A stretch of 28,409 nucleotides of DNA from an uncultured Oxalobacteraceae bacterium (GTDB taxonomy: Bacteria; Pseudomonadota; Gammaproteobacteria; Burkholderiales; Burkholderiaceae), in the NCBI GenBank assembly GCA_946479255.1, contig CAMLFK010000032.1, positions 1 to 28,409 of the forward strand. The letters run 5' to 3'. Below the pieces are notes generated by a model. It saw only the letters and a program-made list of their open reading frames with translations. It ran no database searches and was not told the DNA's origin. The position numbers and the translations under genes were made by a program. The first letter of the stretch is position 1. The number at the start of each line of letters is the position of its first letter. Shown here piece by piece: positions 1 to 6,544 of the stretch.

Positions 1-45
1 GACTGCCACCGATGCCAATCCGGTTCTGTATGAAAGTTTGCTCAT
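1..45 (-). CDS. Start of the next Tad-locus gene (truncated by window edge)
   Basis: Only 15 codons are visible, reading MSKLSYRTGLASVAV, and the frame runs off the window. The ATG is preceded by a strong GGAGG Shine-Dalgarno five bases upstream, and the gene starts ten bases after the cpaC stop codon, so it is the next cistron of the Tad operon. In related loci this place is taken by CpaD/RcpB, CpaE/TadZ or a small lipoprotein. The short basic then small-hydrophobic start would suit a signal peptide, but 15 residues do not allow identification. Confidence 0.6.
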   Translation of the reverse strand, partial: MSKLSYRTGLASVAV

Positions 46-55
46 GGCGACCTCC

Positions 56-1672
56 TTATTTCAGTTCGAAGCCGGACTGACGCTCAGGCTCGGCGGTGAC
101 GGACGCGCCGGCTGCGGCGGCTGGTGGATTGGCGGCGGCTGTGGGCGGGGCTTTACCTTCCAGGCGCCCCATCAGCATCAGCTCGGCGCGGCCCGGCGGT
201 ATCACGCTGTCGGTAGGCAGCGAGTAATTCGGCGGCAGCGGTTTGACCAGGTGCGCGGTGACGACAAACACCAGCTCCGTGCGGTCATGCTGGAAATCCG
301 TGCTGCGGAACAGCGCGCCCAGCACCGGTATCTCGCCTGCCAGCGGCAGGCCGTTCAGGTTGGTGATCATATTGTTCTTGATCAGGCCACCGATGGCGAA
401 GCTCTGGCCGTCGTACAGCTGGACGGTGGTGCTGGCGCGCCGGGTGGTGATCAAGGGCAGCACGGCGGCGCCGGTGAAGCCGGCGGCCTGTATCCCGATG
501 CCTTCGCGCGAAATTTCCGATACTTCGGGCGCGACCCGCAGATTGATGCGGCCGCCGCTCAGCACGGTCGGGGTAAAGCGCAGGCCGACACCGAATTCCT
601 TTTCTTCCAGCGTGACCTTGTTATTGTCCTGGGCCACCGGAATGAAGATCTTGCCGCCCGCCAAGAAACTGCCTTCCTGGCCGCTGATCGCCATCACGTT
701 TGGTTCGGCCAGGATACGTACCAGGCCGTCCTGCTTGTTGGCGTCGACCGCGATCCGGTTGCCGTTGCTCTTGCGGGCGTCGAAGACGCCGGTCGGATTG
801 GTCAGGAAGTTCGACAGCAAGGTGGTGGCCCAGCTGCCCGACGAGAAGCGGAAAGTGGTACTGCCTTCCAAGCGCTCCAGCAGGCTCTTGGACACTTCGG
901 CGATCTTCACTTCCAGCAGCACCTGCTGCGGCGCGGTCACGCTCAGCATGTTGACGATGCGTTCGTTAGGCGGATACTTGACCTTGTTGTCGGACGCGCT
1001 CGACACCGCGGTGCCGGCATCGTCGCCCTTCTTGAGCAGCGCATGCAAAGGCTGCTGCATGAAGACCACCGCCAGCTCATAGGCGCGCTGCACCGCGGCC
1101 GCATCGCTGACCGTGCCGGTCAGCACCAGTGCTTCGGCGGCCGTGGTCACCTTGATGTTCTTTTCCTCCGGCATGGCGATCGCCAGCGCATCCTGCAGCG
1201 CAGCCGGATCCATCAGCACGTTCATGTCGACCACGCTGCAGGCCCCGCTCTTGCCCTGGATAATCATATTGGTGGTGCCAACGTCTACCCCCAGCAGGTA
1301 CAAGGTATCGGGCGCAACCAGCATGGCTTGCACCACGCTGGCATCGCCGACGCTGCGGTGCACCACCGGCTCGGGCAGGCGCATCAAGGTCGACTTGCCC
1401 ATGAACAGGCTCATCCTCGCTGGACGAGCCGCCTCGCCGGTGCAGCGCGGGCCACTGTCGGTGCGCACCACGGTATTGTTCTGCGCCGGAGCGCTCTTGC
1501 CGCCGCGCGCTTTAAGCGGCGCCGCCTGGGCGGCCGGCGCCGCGGCCTGGGGCGCTTCAGCGCCGGCCGCCACAACACTGCCATGTGCCAATGCCAGCGC
1601 CAGGCTCACGGCGCAGGAAATGCCTACCGGTGCCAGACCGGTGATGCTAGTGGAGTTATTCATATCGCTCAT
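56..1672 (-). CDS. cpaC: Tad/Flp pilus outer-membrane secretin CpaC (RcpA)
   Basis: This protein of 538 residues should form the outer-membrane channel through which the Flp pilus leaves the cell. The order seen is: hydrophobic export signal (about 15-35); Ala/Pro-rich linker (about 37-65); secretin N-terminal domain (about 87-155); BON domain (about 172-205, with LVLTGTVSD); and secretin core (about 248-480) with the typical RILAEPNVMAISG stretch near 319-331 and the terminal GEIPVLGALFRS segment. A second Ala-rich tail follows residue 500. An alternative start lies at 1663 (MNNSTS); the GGGA upstream of it makes the two starts hard to separate. It follows cpaB by 21 bases and is followed after ten bases by another gene, so it is mid-operon. 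The family assignment is secure. Confidence 0.95.
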   Translation of the reverse strand: MSDMNNSTSITGLAPVGISCAVSLALALAHGSVVAAGAEAPQAAAPAAQAAPLKARGGKSAPAQNNTVVRTDSGPRCTGEAARPARMSLFMGKSTLMRLPEPVVHRSVGDASVVQAMLVAPDTLYLLGVDVGTTNMIIQGKSGACSVVDMNVLMDPAALQDALAIAMPEEKNIKVTTAAEALVLTGTVSDAAAVQRAYELAVVFMQQPLHALLKKGDDAGTAVSSASDNKVKYPPNERIVNMLSVTAPQQVLLEVKIAEVSKSLLERLEGSTTFRFSSGSWATTLLSNFLTNPTGVFDARKSNGNRIAVDANKQDGLVRILAEPNVMAISGQEGSFLAGGKIFIPVAQDNNKVTLEEKEFGVGLRFTPTVLSGGRINLRVAPEVSEISREGIGIQAAGFTGAAVLPLITTRRASTTVQLYDGQSFAIGGLIKNNMITNLNGLPLAGEIPVLGALFRSTDFQHDRTELVFVVTAHLVKPLPPNYSLPTDSVIPPGRAELMLMGRLEGKAPPTAAANPPAAAAGASVTAEPERQSGFELK

Positions 1673-1693
1673 CCCGAGAAAGCTGCATTGAAC

Positions 1694-2557
1694 TCAAAAG
1701 CACTCTTGCGAAACGTGCAGGCCGTTGAGCACGCTGATACAGTTGCGCTGGACCTGGGCTACCTCGGTCTTGACCGCCGGGCTCAGTCGGCGCGTCGCGA
1801 CGCGCTTGACCGGGGCCGGCTTGGCAGCTACCGGCGGCGCCTGCTCGTCCAGCAGGGTGCGCTTGGTGGCCCCGGCGGTGTCCGGCAGGGTCCTATCGAC
1901 CTGGTTGCGCAGCGCCAGCGACAGGGTGCCGACGCCGCGCGCCAGATCCAGGTGCTCGGCCTGTTCGGGCGTCACTTCCAGGGTCACCGCATTGACCACC
2001 TTGGGCTTGGTTTCGTCGCGGGTGACCTCCTGGGCCACGGCCAGCACCAGGATCCGTTCGAGCACGATCTTGGACACATGCAGGGCACCGCGTGTCGCCT
2101 TCTCGTCGTTGCCCGGCTCGCGCTCGGTATGGACGATGATGTCGACATAGTTGCCGGGCAAGGCGAAGCCCGCAACGCCGATCACATCGTTGACGCGCAC
2201 CGTGATGGCGCGCTTGCCCTCGCTGATCAGGGCCGACAGGCCGCCCATGGTGCCGGCCGGCGCCAGTTTGGTTTCACTCAGCACCTCGCCCTTGACCACA
2301 TTGACTTTCAGGACCCGCTCGGTGAGCGGCACCGGATCGGCGAAGGCATCCTTGGGGACCTGGCTGGCAGGGCGCTCCGCCAGAACCAGCATGTCGGAGC
2401 TGAGCCGCTGTCCTCGGCTGACATCGGCCGTGACGACGACCACCCGCGCCGCTTTGGATTCCTTCTGTCCGAGCAGCCATCGCGCCGCCAGTATCACGGC
2501 CGCGATCCCGAACAGGACTGCAATGCCGAGCATGATCAAAGCCCGTTTGTTCTTCAT
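1694..2557 (-). CDS. cpaB: Tad pilus assembly protein CpaB (RcpC)
   Basis: The product has 287 residues: one N-terminal membrane anchor (about 7-29, LIMLGIAVLFGIAAVILAA), a SAF domain (about 38-100, with VVTADVSRGQRLSSDML) and the RcpC/CpaB core (about 108-230, with GKRAITVRVNDVIGVAGFALPGNYVDII). CpaB is thought to act in the periplasm with the CpaC secretin. The frame is open further upstream, but the start at 2557 is preferred because it has GGAG eight bases before it, begins with the expected anchor, and overlaps the stop of the upstream ATPase gene as ATGA, which implies translational coupling. The C-terminal 50 residues are basic and not recognisable. Confidence 0.93.
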   Translation of the reverse strand: MKNKRALIMLGIAVLFGIAAVILAARWLLGQKESKAARVVVVTADVSRGQRLSSDMLVLAERPASQVPKDAFADPVPLTERVLKVNVVKGEVLSETKLAPAGTMGGLSALISEGKRAITVRVNDVIGVAGFALPGNYVDIIVHTEREPGNDEKATRGALHVSKIVLERILVLAVAQEVTRDETKPKVVNAVTLEVTPEQAEHLDLARGVGTLSLALRNQVDRTLPDTAGATKRTLLDEQAPPVAAKPAPVKRVATRRLSPAVKTEVAQVQRNCISVLNGLHVSQECF

Positions 2558-3981
2558 GATATTTTCTCCAGCAAGGAATCGCCGCAGGCGGCGAAATAAG
2601 GAACCGGCGGCTGGGCCGGCGCTGGTGCGCCGCTGCCTGTGCCGGCAAACATGCTGACCCACGCCTGCTCGACCGCCGCCACGGTCATGCGCGGGGCCGC
2701 GCCGGCGAAGCTGGCGAAATCGACGATCCGGCCAAGCAGTTCGGCGGGATAGCCTGCCAGCAGCGCCCGTCCGGCCGGAGCGTGCAAACGGTGAATCAAG
2801 TGGTCCACCACTTCCTCGTCATAGTCGATCCCGGCCAGCCGGCACTGGCGCCGCAGCAGCACGCGGTAGGCCGATTCGGCCAGCGCGCCGACATGGATCT
2901 TATAGCCGACCCGGCGCATCGACGACTCATCGAGCAGCAGATGAGGTGCGATGTTGGTGGCGAACAGCACCGTCACATCGAATGGCACGCACAGCTTGTG
3001 GCCGCCGTCCATCGTCAGTTGATCGGTACCGCTGTCGAACGGCGCGCTCCAACGGTTGAGCAGGTCGGCTGTGGGCATGCGCTGGCGGCCGAGATCGTCG
3101 ACCACCAGGATGCCGTTATTGGCCATCAGGTGTGGCGGCGCGTGGTACACGCCGGTTTCCTTGTTCAGGCGCAGGTCGAGCATATCGGCGGCGAACTCGG
3201 CGCCGACCTGCACCAGCGGGCGCTGGCACAAGGCCCAGCGGCTGTCGGTGGAACGCCGGTCTTCGCTCTGGCGCGTCTGCAGCGGCGGCGGCGCCAGGTG
3301 CACCAGCGGATCGTGCAGCAGGACGATGGCAGTGTCGACCAGGATCGCGTACGGCACCGCCACCAGGCCCTGCTGCATCTGGCCCAGCTTGCGCGCCAGC
3401 GTGGTCTTGCCGCTTCCCGACGGACCGTACAGCAACAGCGAACGGCTTGACTGCAGCGCGGCACCGGCCAGGTCGCGCACCTGGCGCTCAATCACATCGT
3501 CGGCGAAGGCGGCAGCCATGTCGGCCATGCTGATGCGGCCCACGCGCGCATGGCGGCTGGACTGGCGCAGCACCAGCTCGCAGTAGGACTCCAGGGTGAC
3601 CGGGGCCGGCCCGGCATAGCGGCAGCGCGCCAGGTATTCGGTGGCGCGGGCGCGGCCGTTGCCGGTCAATTGATAATAAACGTCCAGGTCGGAGTCGCCG
3701 CGCAAGGCTACTTCCACCAACTGCTCGGCGATCATGGCGCCGATGACCTCGCGCAACACATTGATCGACAACTTGAGTTTTCCCGCCAGAACCGGCAGAT
3801 GGATGCGGCCGACGGCATAAATTGCCTTGGACACCAACTCCACCAGCAGCGACGGCTCCAGGCCGGTGTCGCTGACGGTCTTGGGCTGGGGCGGCATGCG
3901 CGTGACGGCTTCGTCGACCTGGGACGCGGCGGGGCGCACGGGCTGCGCGAGCGGCGCTGCGGTCGGTTGGTCCATACTCAT
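2554..3981 (-). CDS. AAA+ ATPase with N-terminal winged-helix-like region, inserted in the Tad locus
   Basis: This 475-residue protein is not one of the standard Tad components; the pilus motor TadA/CpaF is a different family. Residues 1-40 are a Pro/Ala-rich disordered start. Residues about 42-120 look like a winged-helix fold (LPVLAGKLKLSINVLREVIGAMI, then a wing and YYQLTGNGR). The ATPase core follows: Walker A GPSGSGKT (186-193), Walker B ILVVDD (291-296), sensor-1-like LFATN (339-343), and a possible arginine finger at RR (356-357). There is no membrane segment or signal peptide, so it should be cytoplasmic. The start at 3981 has AGGAG seven bases upstream. The stop overlaps the cpaB start (ATGA). 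A regulatory or chaperone role in pilus assembly is an inference from position; I do not recognise an experimentally characterised homologue. Confidence 0.88.
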   Translation of the reverse strand: MSMDQPTAAPLAQPVRPAASQVDEAVTRMPPQPKTVSDTGLEPSLLVELVSKAIYAVGRIHLPVLAGKLKLSINVLREVIGAMIAEQLVEVALRGDSDLDVYYQLTGNGRARATEYLARCRYAGPAPVTLESYCELVLRQSSRHARVGRISMADMAAAFADDVIERQVRDLAGAALQSSRSLLLYGPSGSGKTTLARKLGQMQQGLVAVPYAILVDTAIVLLHDPLVHLAPPPLQTRQSEDRRSTDSRWALCQRPLVQVGAEFAADMLDLRLNKETGVYHAPPHLMANNGILVVDDLGRQRMPTADLLNRWSAPFDSGTDQLTMDGGHKLCVPFDVTVLFATNIAPHLLLDESSMRRVGYKIHVGALAESAYRVLLRRQCRLAGIDYDEEVVDHLIHRLHAPAGRALLAGYPAELLGRIVDFASFAGAAPRMTVAAVEQAWVSMFAGTGSGAPAPAQPPVPYFAACGDSLLEKIS

Positions 3982-4091
3982 TCATGTGCTCCTAGGAAAT
4001 CCAAATCGTTGTTTCTAAAGGCATAAATTGATTCTAGCCACCCGGTTCGGGTTGCCTTTGACACAAAGCAAGCAATACAAGACAGCAAAAA

Positions 4092-4625
4092 TCAGCCGTG
4101 ACCCAAGCACAAAATCAGCAGGGTGCCGAAGGAGATCGCGACCGCATACGGCATGCCGCCCACGCTGGGACGAGGCATCGGTTCAGTGACTGCGGGGATG
4201 CCGCACATGCGCAGCAGGGCCGGCCGGATCACCGCGCCGACATTGACAAAGGCGTCGCGTCCACGGCCCATGGCCAGCACCATCACGAGCGCCATCAGGC
4301 CGCCGATGCAGTAGGTGGCCAGGCAGATCTGCCATACCATGGCCGGGCCGGTAAAGGCGCCGACGGTGGCCATCAGCTTGACGTCGCCGGCGGCCATGGC
4401 CTTGGCGATATGTAGTGGGAAAAACAACAGCATGCCGATCGCGAAACCCGGCAGGAAGTGGGTCCACACGAGCGACAGCGGGCCGCTGTACAGTTGTATG
4501 GTCAAGGCGCAAATCAAGCCAAGGCACAACAAGCGATTGGGGATGCGCCGTTGGGCGAGGTCATACACGCTTGCGAAAAACAGAAGGGCAAGCAGCGCCA
4601 TATCGAGATAAAGCAAATTTTGCAT
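4092..4625 (-). CDS. cpaA: Prepilin peptidase CpaA/TadV (A24A aspartic protease)
   Basis: The 177-residue integral membrane protein has about five to six hydrophobic segments and the two catalytic aspartates of the A24 family: D22 in the YDLAQRRIPN stretch and D81 in AAGDVKLMATVGAF. Like other Tad peptidases it lacks the N-methylase domain of PilD. It should cleave the leader of the Flp pilin encoded just upstream, at the inner-membrane/cytoplasm face. The start has only a weak Shine-Dalgarno. It lies 89 bases after the pilin stop, beyond an intrinsic terminator, so its expression depends on read-through or on an unseen internal promoter. The gap of 110 bases to the ATPase gene holds a short hairpin (4040-4052) without a T-run. 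Confidence 0.94.
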   Translation of the reverse strand: MQNLLYLDMALLALLFFASVYDLAQRRIPNRLLCLGLICALTIQLYSGPLSLVWTHFLPGFAIGMLLFFPLHIAKAMAAGDVKLMATVGAFTGPAMVWQICLATYCIGGLMALVMVLAMGRGRDAFVNVGAVIRPALLRMCGIPAVTEPMPRPSVGGMPYAVAISFGTLLILCLGHG

Positions 4626-4661
4626 GGCACGCTTTCAACAAGAAGATGTGATCACACAAAG

Positions 4662-4699
4662 AAAAAATTCCCTCCGGATGAGTCGCACCCGGAGGGAAT
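4662..4699 (-). terminator. Intrinsic terminator between flp and cpaA
   Basis: Read on the minus strand, an 11-bp perfect stem (4689-4699 with 4667-4677, ATTCCCTCCGG paired with CCGGAGGGAAT) around an 11-base loop is followed by six T residues (4667-4662). It lies 16 bases after the flp stop codon and ends before the cpaA start. This is a textbook Rho-independent terminator and probably limits transcription into the assembly genes, so that pilin exceeds machinery. Confidence 0.9.
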
Positions 4700-4714
4700 C
4701 TGCGATTAAGCGGA

Positions 4715-4885
4715 TTACAGTTGGTTATCAATAAGTGTGAACGCAGCCCCAACCTTCGTACCCAAGCTCTTCACCGTAATGACGACTACCGCGGCAATCA
4801 GCGCAGCGATCATGCCGTACTCGAGGGCGGTAACGCCATCTTCGTCAGCAATAAACGAACGAACTGCCGAAATAACTGTGCTCAT
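4715..4885 (-). CDS. flp: Flp family type IVb pilin
   Basis: The gene encodes the 56-residue major pilin precursor. A short leader ending in ADEDG is followed by VTALEYGMIAALIAAVVVI, the typical Flp cleavage region and hydrophobic helix. Processing should occur after the glycine (residue 17), leaving the glutamate at mature position 5 and the Glu-Tyr pair usual for Flp pilins. The start at 4885 is supported by AGGAG a few bases upstream. Cleavage by the neighbouring CpaA, and export through CpaC, is the expected path. Its base composition is less GC-rich than its neighbours, as is common for highly expressed short pilin genes. It is the first gene of the minus-strand locus. Confidence 0.95.
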   Translation of the reverse strand: MSTVISAVRSFIADEDGVTALEYGMIAALIAAVVVITVKSLGTKVGAAFTLIDNQL

Positions 4886-4930
4886 GTCAAACTCCTAGTG
4901 AATGGATAAGTGCCAAACCCTGACCCGACC

Positions 4931-4950
4931 GGCTGCGCTGATTTGCAGCC
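4931..4950 (-). repeat. Inverted repeat in the flp 5' leader
   Basis: GGCTGC (4931-4936) and GCAGCC (4945-4950) form a perfect 6-bp stem with an 8-base loop, about 45 bases before the flp start on the minus strand. It has no T-run and is not a terminator. It could be a leader-RNA hairpin affecting pilin mRNA stability, or a protein-binding dyad. Confidence 0.35.
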
Positions 4951-4992
4951 TCCGGAACTATCTGCTGTTCCAAGTGTCGCGCCATTGAAGCC

Positions 4993-5019
4993 ACTATATC
5001 TACTAGGTCGAAATGACAA
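4993..5019 (-). promoter_or_regulatory. Weak candidate sigma-70 promoter for flp
   Basis: On the minus strand TTGTCA (5019-5014) and TATAGT (4998-4993) resemble -35 and -10 boxes, but the 15-base spacing is short. If used, it gives a leader of about 100 bases. This is the best sigma-70-like pair I could see here, not a strong one. Confidence 0.25.
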
Positions 5020-5188
5020 CTTGAGAAAAAACAGTTTTTCCTTGATGCACTATTTATTGTTGATTTGCATCTGCTTGTAGAAATGTTTGATTCGCTCTCG
5101 TCACTGTGCTCGGGCGACGGTAAAATCGATACCCAAAGAAGCAAGGGATTCGTTGCGGATTAATTGCCTGGAAAGCAAAAAGCCATTA

Positions 5189-5262
5189 TCCTGCACGGCT
5201 GTCCGCAGGAATAAATGATGCCCACCTTCAACTACCTTGGTACGGCTAGATCACCTATCTGA
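5189..5262 (+). promoter_or_regulatory. Possible leader hairpin and 15-codon leader ORF before the diguanylate cyclase
   Basis: TCCTGC (5189-5194) and GCAGGA (5205-5210) form a 6-bp inverted repeat whose right arm contains the AGGA Shine-Dalgarno of an ATG at 5215. That ATG opens a 15-codon frame (MMPTFNYLGTARSPI) ending at 5262, eight bases before the cyclase ATG at 5270. The arrangement would allow translational coupling with a sequestered ribosome site. It is short and may be chance. Confidence 0.3.
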
Positions 5263-5269
5263 GAACGAC

Positions 5270-6310
5270 ATGGATTCCCTTCTGAAACACATGGTGGACA
5301 TGACCGGTCACCGCGATCACACGATGCTCGACATTTCGGTGATCTCGGCGGTCCAGGAACTGGCCGGCGCCTCCGAGGCGCGGGTGCTGTCCCTGGTCAC
5401 CATGCGCGGACAGACATACGTGCGCACGCGCGCCATGATCCAGGCCGGCGGCCCGGCGCGGATGGAAGACAGCTACGAGTTGAACAACCCTGGCGAGCCG
5501 CTCGCCGGCCTGCCGGCCCTGGCCGCCTGCCTGGAGCACCACGACGCCAGCGCCGAGGTGGTGGCCGCCGACGGCAAGCGCACCCTGTGGCTGCCAATCT
5601 GGATCGGCGAGAAAGCCGACACCTGCCTGGAAATCGTCCACCCCACGCCCTACACTTCCGACACCATCCACGTCATCGGCGGCATCGTCAGCGTCTACCG
5701 CAATTTCCAGAACCTGCTCGACTACAGCGAGCGCGACTCGCTCACCGGCCTGTTGAACCGCAAGACCTTTGACGACCAGCTGGCCAAAATGCTGCACAGC
5801 GGCGCCGAGCCGGAGCCGCCCCTGCCCGGCCAGCCCGAGCGCCGCCAGGCCTGCGAGGAAGAAAAACAATGGCTGGCCGTGGTCGACGTCGACCATTTCA
5901 AGCTGGTCAACGACAAGTTCGGCCACCTGTACGGCGACGAAGTGCTGATCCTGATCGCCAACCTGATGCAATCGTCGTTCCGTTCGCAGGACCGGGTATT
6001 CCGCTTCGGCGGCGAGGAATTCGTCGTGCTGCTGCGCTCGACCACGCTGGAGAACGCCCGCAAGATCATCGACCGCTTCCGCACCAATGTGGAATCGCAC
6101 GTGTTCCCGCAGGTGGGCACCGTAACGGTCAGCGTGGGTTTTGTCAGCATCAGCCAGTTCGAGTCGCCGGTGGCGATCCTCGGCCACGCCGACCAGGCCC
6201 TGTACTACGCCAAGAGCCACGGGCGCAACCAGGCTTGCCACTACGACGAACTGGTCTCGGGCGGCCTGCTGCAGGCCAACACCACCAACGACACCGCCGA
6301 GTTCTTCTAA
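5270..6310 (+). CDS. GGDEF diguanylate cyclase with N-terminal GAF-like sensor
   Basis: The 346-residue protein should make cyclic di-GMP from two GTP. Residues about 20-145 have the look of a GAF-like sensory domain, without membrane segments, so the enzyme is probably soluble. The cyclase domain begins at DSLTGLLNRKTFD (156-168), continues through VVDVDHFKLVNDKFGH (204-219), and has the active-site loop GGEEF (247-251). An intact inhibitory I-site RSQD (238-241) lies five residues before it, so product inhibition is expected. An insertion rich in Pro and Glu (about 178-200) separates the first two motifs. The ATG at 5270 has a GAGA-type site; an in-frame TTG at 5237 is less likely. It is divergent from the Tad pilus genes, so control of pilus-based attachment by this enzyme is a reasonable inference. 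Confidence 0.92.
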   Translation: MDSLLKHMVDMTGHRDHTMLDISVISAVQELAGASEARVLSLVTMRGQTYVRTRAMIQAGGPARMEDSYELNNPGEPLAGLPALAACLEHHDASAEVVAADGKRTLWLPIWIGEKADTCLEIVHPTPYTSDTIHVIGGIVSVYRNFQNLLDYSERDSLTGLLNRKTFDDQLAKMLHSGAEPEPPLPGQPERRQACEEEKQWLAVVDVDHFKLVNDKFGHLYGDEVLILIANLMQSSFRSQDRVFRFGGEEFVVLLRSTTLENARKIIDRFRTNVESHVFPQVGTVTVSVGFVSISQFESPVAILGHADQALYYAKSHGRNQACHYDELVSGGLLQANTTNDTAEFF

Positions 6311-6544
6311 GTCGGCGATTTATAGCAGCCTGACATCGGCGCAGCGGCATCTTTATTGTCTTATTGAAATATTCCCTCCCTGCGCCCCTAGCCCGGTATG
6401 CGCAGCGCATGCATCCGCGCCCCCGATTGTCTGTAGAATAATGTTCAAACGCCGCACACCCGCAGCGTGACTTCCGGCATCAAGACGCCTACCCGGCGCC
6501 GTCCTGCACGGAACAACACACCGAACACGATTTGGAGCCCCACC

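Larger units (their letters stand above)
4886..5269. other. Divergent intergenic region between flp and the diguanylate cyclase gene
   Basis: This 384-base region is clearly more AT-rich than the genes around it and must contain the promoters of both divergent units. It holds a perfect inverted repeat in the flp leader, a weak sigma-70-like promoter for flp and a possible leader ORF for the cyclase (listed separately). No gene longer than about 20 codons with a ribosome-binding site was seen apart from that leader. Confidence 0.6.

Noticed and set aside
38..2599. Very long plus-strand open frame opposite cpaB and cpaC
   Set aside because: It is antisense to two clearly recognised genes, its translation is low-complexity and rich in His, Arg, Gly and Gln, and it has no domain. 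It is a by-product of GC-rich codon use.
4900..4920. TTGGCAC on the minus strand just before flp, like a -24 element of a sigma-54 promoter
   Set aside because: There is no GC pair at the -12 position, and it is too close to the start codon.
5101..5220. Possible cyclic di-GMP riboswitch upstream of the cyclase
   Set aside because: The conserved GEMM core sequences and paired elements could not be made out; only a short inverted repeat is present.
5237..5269. TTG start adding 11 residues to the diguanylate cyclase
   Set aside because: No ribosome site upstream of it, whereas the ATG at 5270 has a GAGA site and fits the protein start better.
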